51,831 nt of DNA from Hydrogenophaga sp. A37. Lineage in GTDB: Bacteria > Pseudomonadota > Gammaproteobacteria > Burkholderiales > Burkholderiaceae_C. The stretch is from the NCBI RefSeq assembly GCF_002001205.1, contig NZ_MUNZ01000052.1:1-51831 (forward strand), in the 5' to 3' direction. The notes below the pieces were generated by a model. It was given only the letters and a program-made list of their open reading frames with translations. It searched no databases and had not been told where the DNA came from. This document shows, one piece after another, positions 33,745 through 41,960 of the stretch; the stretch's first letter is position 1, and each line of letters starts with the position of its first letter. Both the position numbers and the translations under genes were made by a program.

Positions 33745-34862
33745 GCGACAGCACCTGCTGGCCGCGGGCCTGTCAAGAAGCGGCGGGGCAGGTCGAGCAG
33801 ACTGACGTTGTGGTGGCGTTTGGCGAGCCAGACCGCGCACAAGGCCAACACGGTGCCATGCAGCAGCACCAGCAAGGTGACCCAGTTGACCTGTCCGGAG
33901 GCCACCCACCGTTGTCCCACATTGAGCATGTTGAAGTAAACGATGAATGCAAACAGGGTGAACATGAGATTGCCGCCTTTGCCGGCGCGTGGGTTGCTGA
34001 TGGTGGCCGCCACGCCCAGCAACACCAGATTCAATGCAGTCAGCGCCACGCCAATGCGCCACCCGAACTCGCCCATGTTGCCCACATTGGGATCTTTGAG
34101 CAGCGCGAGCGTGTTGCGGGCCCTGAGCGCCCTTGCGCTGCCGGTGTAGATGGCAGCAGCGCCAATTTGTGCACCGTACTGTTCGAATTCACTGACTTTG
34201 ATGCGCCCGGTATTCGGATCATTTTCCAGCCGTTGTCCGCTGTTGAGCATCAGGAACTGCCGGTCTTTGACCCATTCGATGCGTCCCGAGTTGGCCGATG
34301 TCACCGTCTCGTTGCCGTTCTTTTCAATGCTGGAGATGAACACGTTCTTTCCCTCTGTGCCATCGGCGGTGTCTTTGTCGATGAAAAAGACCCGCCGGCC
34401 GCTAGAGGATTCTTGGAACTGCCCTGGCGCAATGCGCTGCAGGTCGCCCCGGTTTTCAAACCGGGCACGCAGGTCTTCGGTTTGCTGGTTGGCCCACGGC
34501 CAAACAAAAAAAACCATCAGCGCGATCACCATGAGAATGGGCCAGGCGAACCGAAACACAGGACTGAGAAATCCGCCGAGCGAGCGGCCGCTGGAGAACC
34601 AGATGATCATTTCGCTGTCGCGGTACATGCGCGAGAGCGTTGACACGATGGAAATGAAGAGGGCCAGCGTCAGGATGGTCTGGGTGTACCCCAGCACGGT
34701 GTACCCCAACACCAGCATGACCTCTTCCGGGTTGACGCTGCCGCGGGAGGCCATGCCCAAGGTGCGGATCAGCAGCACCGTCAGCACGATGGTGAACAGC
34801 ACCACCAGCGTGGCCCCAAAACTGCGCGCCAGCTCAGTGCGAATAGAAGAATGGAATAACAT
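33741..34862 (-). CDS. lptF: LPS export ABC transporter permease LptF
   Basis: 373 residues from ATG 34862 (MLFHSSIRTELARSFGATL), the start that fits other LptF proteins. It has six membrane helices with a periplasmic domain between helix 3 and 4, and the family segment MYRDSEMIIWFSSGRSLGGFL, the coupling helix that touches LptB. It is the first gene of a four-gene overlapping run lptF-lptG-cbiX-cysB. Only 25 bases separate it from the divergent pepA, so the two promoters must overlap or lie inside coding sequence. Confidence 0.96.
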   Translation of the reverse strand: MLFHSSIRTELARSFGATLVVLFTIVLTVLLIRTLGMASRGSVNPEEVMLVLGYTVLGYTQTILTLALFISIVSTLSRMYRDSEMIIWFSSGRSLGGFLSPVFRFAWPILMVIALMVFFVWPWANQQTEDLRARFENRGDLQRIAPGQFQESSSGRRVFFIDKDTADGTEGKNVFISSIEKNGNETVTSANSGRIEWVKDRQFLMLNSGQRLENDPNTGRIKVSEFEQYGAQIGAAAIYTGSARALRARNTLALLKDPNVGNMGEFGWRIGVALTALNLVLLGVAATISNPRAGKGGNLMFTLFAFIVYFNMLNVGQRWVASGQVNWVTLLVLLHGTVLALCAVWLAKRHHNVSLLDLPRRFLTGPRPAGAVA

Positions 34863-34887
34863 CGAATGAAACCGGAAAGACGCAATT

Positions 34888-36399
34888 ATGGACTTTGAAC
34901 TCAAACCCCTTACAGGCGCTCAAGCTGCACAGTGGGCCGTTGATGCTGTGTTGGTGCTCGTGCCCGACAGCGTGGCCGCAGCAGGCGGTTCTGATGCCCT
35001 GACCGAGCTGGTTAGTGAGGCTACACGACGCGGCGATCTGGAGTCTGGCGCCGGAAAGTGCCTGTCGTGCTACCGCCCGGTGGGGTTCAAGGCCGGCCGT
35101 GTGGTGCTGGTTCGTGCTGGAGATGGGTCGGCCGCCGCGGTGCGCAAGGCGATGACGGCCGCCTTGGCGCAGGTAAAGGTGCCAGGGGTCAAGAAGTTGG
35201 GCGTGCTGCTGTCTTTACTTGAGCGTGACGCCGCTGCCGTGCGCGCAGCCATGACCGCTACGGCCGATGCGACTTACAGCTACGTAACCACCAAACCCTC
35301 GGCGCACGCGAGATCGCTCAAGCAAGTGGTGCTGGGTGTGAAAGATGTGGCGGCATCGCGTCAGGAGTTCCAGATGGGGCAGGCCCTCGTGACGGGGGTG
35401 GAGTTGGCCAAGGAGTGGGCGAACCGCCCAGCCAACCACGCCACACCCAGCCAACTGGCCGACGTCGCACGCAAGCTTGGCCGCAAACCCCGCATCAAGA
35501 CCGAGGTGCTGGGGCCGAAAGAAGTGGCCGCCTTGGGCATGGGGGCATTCCTGGCTGTGGCCCGTGGGTCGGCAGAGCCGTTGCGTTTCATCGTGATGCA
35601 GTACCACGGTGGTGCCAAGGGCAGTGCGCCTGTGGTTCTGGTGGGTAAGGGCATCACCTTTGACACCGGTGGCATTTCCATCAAACCCGCCGCAGAGATG
35701 GATGAGATGAAGTTCGACATGGGTGGCGCCGCCAGTGTGCTGGGCACCTTTGCAGCGTTGGCCGAATTGCAGCCGGCCATCAACGTGGTCGGCATCATCC
35801 CGAGTTGCGAAAACATGCCCGATGGACTGGCGGTGAAGCCAGGCGATGTGGTCACCAGCATGAGCGGGCAGACGATCGAGATCCTTAACACTGACGCAGA
35901 AGGGCGGTTGATCCTGTGTGACGCGCTGACCTATGCGGCCAGGTTCAAGCCCCGTTGTGTGGTTGACATCGCCACCCTTACTGGCGCCTGCGTGATTGCG
36001 CTTGGTGCGGTTCGATCAGGACTGTTCTCCAACCGCCATGAGCTGGCAGAGGCCTTCAGTGTGGCGGGGGACCGTTCCTTGGACCTGTGCTGGCGCATGC
36101 CGTTGGACGACGACTATGCCGAGGGCCTGAAGTCCAACTTTGCCGATATGGGCAACGTTGCGGGGCGCGCTGGCGGAGCCATCACCGCCGCCAAGTTCCT
36201 CCAGAAATTTGTCACCGAAACGCCTTGGGTTCACCTGGACATCGCGGGTACAGCTTGGAAGAGCGGTGCTTCCAAGGGCTCCACGGGGCGACCGGTGCCG
36301 TTGCTTCTTCAGTACCTGGTCGACGAAGCTGCCGCAGCAGAGACCGGCAAATCAAACGAAAAGAAGCGCAGGACTGCGGTGGCGCCTCGTCGAGCCTGA
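34888..36399 (+). CDS. pepA: Leucyl aminopeptidase (M17)
   Basis: 503 residues. The M17 catalytic half is intact: VGKGITFDTGGISIKP, MKFDMGGAASVLG (metal ligands Lys/Asp) and the signature NTDAEGRLIL, then the end GRPVPLLLQYLVDE. It removes N-terminal residues from peptides with two divalent metals; in E. coli PepA also binds DNA. RBS GGAAAGACG precedes ATG 34888. holC follows, as is usual. Confidence 0.97.
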   Translation: MDFELKPLTGAQAAQWAVDAVLVLVPDSVAAAGGSDALTELVSEATRRGDLESGAGKCLSCYRPVGFKAGRVVLVRAGDGSAAAVRKAMTAALAQVKVPGVKKLGVLLSLLERDAAAVRAAMTATADATYSYVTTKPSAHARSLKQVVLGVKDVAASRQEFQMGQALVTGVELAKEWANRPANHATPSQLADVARKLGRKPRIKTEVLGPKEVAALGMGAFLAVARGSAEPLRFIVMQYHGGAKGSAPVVLVGKGITFDTGGISIKPAAEMDEMKFDMGGAASVLGTFAALAELQPAINVVGIIPSCENMPDGLAVKPGDVVTSMSGQTIEILNTDAEGRLILCDALTYAARFKPRCVVDIATLTGACVIALGAVRSGLFSNRHELAEAFSVAGDRSLDLCWRMPLDDDYAEGLKSNFADMGNVAGRAGGAITAAKFLQKFVTETPWVHLDIAGTAWKSGASKGSTGRPVPLLLQYLVDEAAAAETGKSNEKKRRTAVAPRRA

Positions 36400-36412
36400 T
36401 TCTCGAGTCGTC

Positions 36413-36847
36413 ATGACCGAGGTTGCTTTCCATCTCAACGTGGGTGATACGAATGCGTACGCCTGTCGGCTGCTGCGCAAGGCCTACTTGAGGGGTTCGA
36501 AGCTGCTGGTGTGTGGAGATGAGCACGCCCTCGATGCGCTGGACCGAGCGCTGTGGCTCATGGGACAAGGCGAGTTTGTGCCTCATGCTCGTGACTCAGA
36601 ACCGGCCCACGTGCTGCGGCGCTCCCCCATTGTTCTGAGTGCCCGCGAGACCGACAGGTTCGACGCTGACGTGCTTGTCAACATGGGCAGTGCCGTGCCC
36701 GCAGCGGTGGAGCGGTTTGAGCGGGTCATCGAGCTGGTGAGCGGTGGCGCCGATGACCGCCAGGGCGCTCGCGAACGGTGGAGGCAATACAAGGACGCTG
36801 GCCTCGAACCGGTGGCGCATGACATTGCTGGCTACCGGGAGGCTTGA
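36413..36847 (+). CDS. holC: DNA polymerase III chi subunit
   Basis: 144 residues. It begins MTEVAFHLNVGDTNAYACRLLRKAYLRGSK and contains LDRALWLMGQGEFVPH, SPIVLSARE and the C-terminal WRQYKDAG, all of which are HolC features. Chi links the clamp loader (through psi) to SSB at the replication fork. It lies 13 bases after pepA, which is the standard pairing. Confidence 0.95.
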   Translation: MTEVAFHLNVGDTNAYACRLLRKAYLRGSKLLVCGDEHALDALDRALWLMGQGEFVPHARDSEPAHVLRRSPIVLSARETDRFDADVLVNMGSAVPAAVERFERVIELVSGGADDRQGARERWRQYKDAGLEPVAHDIAGYREA

Positions 36848-37032
36848 GTTTTGCATTCATGCGCCCGTCTTATGGCTCATGCGTTGGCGTGATATGTGCT
36901 GGGGCAAACCCTTGAAGATGCCGCGCAAATAAGGCGCAGCCCGCGAAAGTGCGTGTGTTTTGGAGTATCTTTATGGGTGTGGAGAAAAAGTTCCCTCCGC
37001 ATTCCAACCTTTCTTCCTTTCCGAGGACATCT

Positions 37033-38235
37033 ATGCACATGAACATCAAACTGGCCGTTATCGCTGCGGCCGTCGCTCTGGTTGCCTGCGGTAAAAAAGA
37101 AGAGGCTGCTCCTGCAGCCGCTCCTGCTGCAGAGGCACCTGCCGCAGCGCCAGCCCCAGCCGCCGACGGTGTGATCAAGATCGGTCACGTGGGTCCGACC
37201 AGCGGTGCCATTGCCCACCTTGGCAAAGACAACGAAAACGGTGCCAAGATGGCCATTGAAGAACTCAATGCCGCTGGTCTGACCATCAATGGCAAGCCCG
37301 CCAAGTTCGAATTGCTGGCCGAAGACGATGCTGCCGATCCGAAGCAAGGCACCGCTGCTGCTCAAAAGCTGGTGGACGCCAAAGTGGCTGGTGTGATCGG
37401 TCACTTGAACTCGGGCACCACCATCCCTGCTTCGCAGATTTACAACGACGCTGGCATTCCCCAAATTTCCCCCTCGGCCACCAACCCGAAGTACACCCGT
37501 CAGGGTTACGCTGGCGTGTTCCGTATGGTGGCTGACGACGTGCACCTCGGTGGCACCCTTGGCAAGTACGCTGTGGAAACCCTCAAGGGCAAGAATGTGG
37601 CCGTCATTGACGACCGCACCGCTTACGGCCAAGGCGTGGCCGACGAGTTCGAAAAGGGCGTGACGGCTGCCGGCGGCAAGGTTGTGGGTCGTGAGTTCAC
37701 CAACGACAAGGCCACCGATTTCAACGCCATCCTGACCACCCTGAAGGCCAAGAAGCCCGACGTGGTGTTCTTCGGTGGCATGGACGCCGTGGCTGGCCCG
37801 ATGCTCAAGCAGATGAAGGCGCTGGGCATCAAAGCCAAGTTCATGGGTGGCGACGGCATCTGCTCCAGCGAGCTGCCCAAGCTGGCCGGTGACGGCATGG
37901 CCGACGAGCAGGTCTACTGCGCAGAAGCCGGTGGCGTTGAAGGCGAGCAGAAGGCCGGTATGGAGAAATTCCGCGCCGACTTCAAGACCAAGTTTGGTTC
38001 CGATGTTCAGGTGTATGCACCCTACGTGTACGACGCTGTGAAGGTGATGGCCGAAGCCATGGTCAAGGCCAACTCGTCTGAGCCCGCCAAGTACCTCCCC
38101 GCTCTCAAGGCCATCGAGCACAAGGGCGTGACCGGCAACATCGCTTTTGACGAAAAGGGCGACATCAAGAACGGTGCCCTGACGCTGATGACCTACAAGG
38201 GTGGTGCCCGCACCACCATCGCCGTGATCCGCTGA
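37033..38235 (+). CDS. Branched-chain amino acid ABC transporter substrate-binding lipoprotein
   Basis: 400 residues from ATG 37033 (a second ATG lies two codons on). The lipobox VALVAC gives lipidated Cys19, followed by an Ala/Pro-rich tether (EEAAPAAAPAAEAPAAAP). The Peripla_BP_6 body has IKIGHVGPTSGAIAHLGKDNENG, GVIGHLNSGTTIPAS, ISPSATNPKYT, DRTAYGQGVADEFEK and APYVYDAVKVMAEAM. It binds leucine/isoleucine/valine-type ligands for a LIV ABC importer; no permease or ATPase genes are in the window, so they lie elsewhere. Low use of rare codons and the strong terminators behind it suggest high expression. Confidence 0.95.
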   Translation: MHMNIKLAVIAAAVALVACGKKEEAAPAAAPAAEAPAAAPAPAADGVIKIGHVGPTSGAIAHLGKDNENGAKMAIEELNAAGLTINGKPAKFELLAEDDAADPKQGTAAAQKLVDAKVAGVIGHLNSGTTIPASQIYNDAGIPQISPSATNPKYTRQGYAGVFRMVADDVHLGGTLGKYAVETLKGKNVAVIDDRTAYGQGVADEFEKGVTAAGGKVVGREFTNDKATDFNAILTTLKAKKPDVVFFGGMDAVAGPMLKQMKALGIKAKFMGGDGICSSELPKLAGDGMADEQVYCAEAGGVEGEQKAGMEKFRADFKTKFGSDVQVYAPYVYDAVKVMAEAMVKANSSEPAKYLPALKAIEHKGVTGNIAFDEKGDIKNGALTLMTYKGGARTTIAVIR

Positions 38236-38247
38236 TCTCGGTTGGTT

Positions 38248-38315
38248 GAAGAAGGCGCTCGCGAGCGCCTTCTTCGTCAAACAAAAAAGCCACCAAGCGG
38301 TGGCTTTTTTGTTTG
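38248..38315. terminator. Double terminator after the substrate-binding lipoprotein gene
   Basis: Two stems in tandem. The first is a perfect palindrome-like GAAGAAGGCGCTCGC / GAGCGCCTTCTTC (38248-38275). The second is a 17-bp stem, CAAACAAAAAAGCCACC / GGTGGCTTTTTTGTTTG (38278-38315), with a 4-base loop and A/T tails on both sides, so it can work in both directions. Confidence 0.9.
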
Positions 38316-38376
38316 ATGCGAGCTCGCGAATGAAATCGGGTCAGATGGACGATGACTGGGATGAATCGCGAGCAAG

Positions 38377-38406
38377 AAAAAGGCCACCTTAAGAGGTGGC
38401 CTTTTT
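38377..38406. terminator. Third, bidirectional terminator hairpin
   Basis: A 13-bp stem AAAAAGGCCACCT / AGGTGGCCTTTTT with loop TAAG, again with symmetric A and T runs. It closes off the chromosomal block from the integrase region that follows. Confidence 0.88.
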
Positions 38407-38866
38407 GAGATGTCCTGGCGGGGAGGCGTCGTTCACATCATGTGCTGCAGGTCTCATGAAACCTGAGTCTTCCCTTATCTGAAGATTGTGATACCACCAA
38501 AAGTACCACCAACCCTTTCGCGTAGTGCGGTCGTTCGCTTTACCCTCGGGACTCGTCATTTATCTGAGTACATTACTAGCGATGATGTGGCGCAGTGGCG
38601 GGTCACTTGAATTCAGAGCCAGAGGTGGTTGGCAAGGATCCCAAATACACACAGCTACGGACTCACAGTCCCTGGAAATGAGACCCTATGGCGTTTCCTG
38701 ATACTACTTGCCATTCCTGGTCCCTCGGCAAACCATCAATCTGCGTCTAAAGTCGTTTCGGGCGGTCCCGGACCATCCCAGCTCAAACTGGCACCAGAAT
38801 GGCACCAGAGCAACCGCAGACTATGGCAAAGGATCAACTCTTTACGGTTCGGCAGCCATTTGATGG
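38407..38866. other. Gene-free stretch before the integrase; possible attachment region
   Basis: 460 bases with no convincing gene. TACCACCA occurs twice 12 bases apart (38492-38499 and 38504-38511, joined by AAAG). Repeats of this type are frequent around tyrosine-recombinase core or arm sites. A short frame from ATG 38823 encodes MAKDQLFTVRQPFDG and stops just where the integrase frame begins; it may be the displaced N-terminus of the integrase. A low-GC promoter could lie around 38680-38710. No second copy of the repeat was found in the window. Confidence 0.4.
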
Positions 38867-40108
38867 TTGAATGGTAGCGCTCGTGACCCTGCACATCCGC
38901 CTGGATCGAGGCGTGCGCTGCAGGCGCGCAAGCTGGCCAATGGCGCGGTCCAGCTGTACTGGCGGTACTCGTATGCCGGCAAGACCAGCATCGGCGTCTA
39001 CGACCCGACTGCGCCGCCCAAGAAGCTCCAGCCGACTGTGCGTGGATACGGCATCGTTGCCGCGCTAGAGAGGTGCAGGGCGCTGGCCGAGGTGCATGTC
39101 GAACGTGCCGACACGGGCGGGCTGCAAGAGGCCAAGGCCGAGACACGAAAAGCCTTTCTCGCCAAGAAGTCGGAAGAGGCCGAGAAATCCACGCGCACCC
39201 TGGAGAAGCTGCTCGAAACCTATGTGGAATATCTGAAGGCGCAGGGTCGTCGCAGCCATGTGGATGCGCAGGGGATTTTTCAGAAGCATGTAATGGAAGC
39301 ATGGCCTGCGGTGGCCAAGGCGCCAGCTGTGGACCTCACGCCCGACCAGGTGCTCGATATGCTGCGACGGCTCATCGAAAGTGGCAAGGGGCGCACAGCG
39401 AACAAATTGCGGTCCTACTTGCGAGCTGCCTATCAGTGTGCGCTGGATGTGCGGACCTTGGCCGCCATTCCGGTGGCCTTCAAGACCTTCGGCGTGGTGT
39501 TCAACCCAGCAGCGCAGACACGACGGTCCCCTCAGTTCGACCGTGCCGACAAGCGGCCGTTGACCCTGGAGGAGTTGAAGAGGTATTGGAACTTGATCGC
39601 TGCTCGCCCTGGACCTGAAGCAGCAGCATTGAGGTTGCACCTATTGACCGGAGGCCAACGCATCGAGCAGTTCATCCGACTGAGGTGGGCGGATGTTGGT
39701 GAAGACAGTATCAGGCTCTTCGACGGCAAAGGCCGTCCCAGCCAGGGGCCGCGCCCTCATCAGGTGCCCCTAGTACCCCCCGCGGCAATCGACCTGAAGC
39801 AATTGGCGCGTGAGGGGGAATACGTTTTCTCGACCACCCACGGGAAAAAACCCATCAGTGCGCGCACGCTGACGGGGTGGGCTCATGAGATTGTCGGGTC
39901 GGAGATTGAGAGTTTTCAGCTTAAGCGAATCCGCTCAGGCGTTGAAACCTTGCTGGCTCGCGAGGGTGTCGGCCGCGAGGTGAGAGGTCATCTGCAGTCA
40001 CATGGTCTGACGGGGGTTCAGAACAGGCACTACGATGGACACGATTACTTACCAGAAAAACGAAGGGCACTGGAGCTACTGTGCCTTGCTACCTGTAAGG
40101 CGCAGTGA
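38867..40108 (+). CDS. Tyrosine recombinase / phage-type integrase
   Basis: 413 residues from TTG 38867, the only start available in frame because a stop lies directly upstream; no ribosome site is seen. The N-terminal part (RKLANGAVQLYWRYSYAGKTS) resembles the DUF4102-like arm-binding domain, followed by a SAM-like core-binding domain (LEKLLETYVEYL...). The catalytic domain shows LLTGGQRIEQFIRLRW (Arg I), KRIRSGVETLLAREGV in the box II place (Lys where His is usual, Arg kept), GHLQSHG (His) and nucleophile Tyr in QNRHYDGHDY. It probably catalyses integration of the downstream island. The first gene after it is convergent. Confidence 0.85.
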   Translation: MNGSARDPAHPPGSRRALQARKLANGAVQLYWRYSYAGKTSIGVYDPTAPPKKLQPTVRGYGIVAALERCRALAEVHVERADTGGLQEAKAETRKAFLAKKSEEAEKSTRTLEKLLETYVEYLKAQGRRSHVDAQGIFQKHVMEAWPAVAKAPAVDLTPDQVLDMLRRLIESGKGRTANKLRSYLRAAYQCALDVRTLAAIPVAFKTFGVVFNPAAQTRRSPQFDRADKRPLTLEELKRYWNLIAARPGPEAAALRLHLLTGGQRIEQFIRLRWADVGEDSIRLFDGKGRPSQGPRPHQVPLVPPAAIDLKQLAREGEYVFSTTHGKKPISARTLTGWAHEIVGSEIESFQLKRIRSGVETLLAREGVGREVRGHLQSHGLTGVQNRHYDGHDYLPEKRRALELLCLATCKAQ

Positions 40109-40142
40109 AACTCTTGCAGTTGACCTTCCTACAACTTTCGGA

Positions 40143-41048
40143 TCATGGCCGACGAAGAATTGGGCCAGGTGGATCAATCACGAAAAGGCAGTTAGTGCTG
40201 CGGCTAGCCTCAACAAAACCCTTGAGGGAGTTGGCGCTTGTAACAAGCTGTAGGTGACGAAGCTCACCCCAAGTCTTGTGATCAGATCCTATTGCTGTAA
40301 GTGCCGCTTCTATTTGTCCTAATTCCACTATTGCTTTTTTCAAAGCTGTTTGTGCTTTAGTGACATCTGCGTACGTATTTTTAAACTCGTATGCTGCAAC
40401 AAAAAGTCCTAAAGCAGCCACCGAGTGCTGTAGCAGCTTCCTGCCAGCGTGTTGTGCGCTTAATTCGACAAACATGCCTGCACGCTGAGCTGTGAACACG
40501 CCCGCGAATGTGGGCGTTACCGAGTTTGGTGCAAAGTATGCTTGCGCGGCAAACATTACGGGCCCAGCTAGGACGGTTGCGCCAGCTAGAACCCCGACAG
40601 CGATGGGGCCAGTAAATGCAACTCCTAGAGCAATTGAAAGAGTGCTCAAAGCCAAACCTGTACTATTCAATGCCAAATCAATTTTACCCGCCTCTAAAAG
40701 TTTCAGAGCCGAATTGTGTGCACTCTTGAACTCTGCACGTTTAGCGTCAACCTGAGCCAGAAATTCTTTGCCAACAGCGACTGGATTGTCTTTTGCACGC
40801 TTGGCTTCAGCCATCATGAACGTGATGTTTCGCTCAAGGTCGGCGCAGCTTCCGATTTTCTGTATAGGAAAGTCCCGGGTCGACAAGGAAAGCAATTGGT
40901 AGGGTGCGACTTGGGCTTGTGCGAAACCGACAATAGGATACACGATGCTCCCTACTGCTGTCGCTAAAATAAGTCGCCGCGTTGGGTGCAAAGCCGCATC
41001 AAGCAGAGCAGGTTCGAATTCGTTCCGATTTTCTGGGAGATTAGTCAT
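40143..41048 (-). CDS. Unknown exported protein with Tat-like signal and long hydrophobic segment
   Basis: 301 residues; ATG 41048 has a strong AAGGAGAAA ribosome site. Residues 22-45 (PTRRLILATAVGSIVYPIVG) are a twin-arginine-type signal. The mature part is helical and Ala-rich, with a hydrophobic stretch at about 125-172 (GVAFTGPIAVGVLAGATVLA inside it) long enough for a membrane hairpin, flanked by amphipathic helices with Lys/Glu. That arrangement occurs in alpha-helical pore-forming proteins, but I recognise no family. GC is visibly lower than in the core genes. It is the last gene of the secreted cassette, separated from the protease gene by 250 bases, and may have its own promoter there. 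Confidence 0.75.
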   Translation of the reverse strand: MTNLPENRNEFEPALLDAALHPTRRLILATAVGSIVYPIVGFAQAQVAPYQLLSLSTRDFPIQKIGSCADLERNITFMMAEAKRAKDNPVAVGKEFLAQVDAKRAEFKSAHNSALKLLEAGKIDLALNSTGLALSTLSIALGVAFTGPIAVGVLAGATVLAGPVMFAAQAYFAPNSVTPTFAGVFTAQRAGMFVELSAQHAGRKLLQHSVAALGLFVAAYEFKNTYADVTKAQTALKKAIVELGQIEAALTAIGSDHKTWGELRHLQLVTSANSLKGFVEASRSTNCLFVIDPPGPILRRP

Positions 41049-41298
41049 TGAAATTTTCTCCTTATACCTTTTGGAAATCGAGATGATATTTAATGGCGAA
41101 TGAATTGAAGAATCAAGCGCCGAAGTAGAAGTTGAGCAGGTCCCGTAAACTCATAAATCTTTGTGTTTAAGTGAGCCATAGTGAAAGCGCTGGCTTTCGA
41201 CACCAGAGTCACTCTATGCCCCTGTCCAGGCGTCAGTACCCACTCGCTTCAACACTAAAAGTTGGCCCGAACGAGACGATGCGTCGGCGCTTTGCAGT

Positions 41299-41865
41299 TC
41301 ACAGGAACATCAACTGCGGCACACCCGCAGACGCAGCGCCTTCATAGAACTGGAGAAGAGCAGGGAACGCCTTCGTTGACTTCGCTCCACCGTTCGGGTC
41401 GACGACCATAGCCTTCATACCCTTGAAATCTTTGGTGTCGCCAGTTAGTCCCGCCAGCACTATCGCATGGCCCATCAACGCTCCAGGCGTGTAACCAAGC
41501 AGGAGCACTGGACCGGGACCGATGAGCTTGGCCCAAGTGTCGGGCGTCATGGACTTGAGTCCATCCGTTCGAGCTTTGAGCGCCTTAGCAAATGGCACCA
41601 CGCGATCGACGCTGATAGCCGCCTTGGTGTCGTACATGGACTTCCACATCCCGCCGAGTTCGCCAGCCAGTTGTGCCATGGTGGTCGGCACTCCCCTTGC
41701 CGCAGACATGAGCATCGCGGCCGATGCGAGCCAACACAAGTTGGATGTGCCTTGATCGACCGCATACATCTTCTGACTGTGGTCCACACTAACCGGTGCG
41801 GCTATCGCAAACCGCGCGAGGCTGGCGGCTCCCGCTGAGATGATGATGTCCCTGCGTTTGAGCAT
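41299..41865 (-). CDS. Exported papain-like cysteine protease (C39/C70-like fold) with Tat-type signal
   Basis: 188 residues; AGAGGA precedes ATG 41865. The signal MLKRRDIIISAGAASLARFA has a twin-arginine. The catalytic pattern of papain-like bacterial peptidases is readable: Gln38 (DQGTSNLCW; oxyanion), Cys44 in NLCWLASAAMLMSA, His133 in GALMGHAIVLAGL, and Asp156/Asn158 in VVDPNGG. The closest family I know by pattern is the AvrRpt2-like papain-like proteases (C70), which cleave host or partner proteins. Here it is an exported enzyme in a cassette of other exported proteins, so maturation of a partner or attack on a neighbour are both possible. Confidence 0.8.
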   Translation of the reverse strand: MLKRRDIIISAGAASLARFAIAAPVSVDHSQKMYAVDQGTSNLCWLASAAMLMSAARGVPTTMAQLAGELGGMWKSMYDTKAAISVDRVVPFAKALKARTDGLKSMTPDTWAKLIGPGPVLLLGYTPGALMGHAIVLAGLTGDTKDFKGMKAMVVDPNGGAKSTKAFPALLQFYEGAASAGVPQLMFL

Positions 41866-41960
41866 GAATTTTCCTCTTTAGAACTTAGGTACGTTTGGGC
41901 TGCACGAAGCTACGCACAAGAAGCAACTGGAGTCGCAGTTTCAAGTTGCCCATCGCCCAC

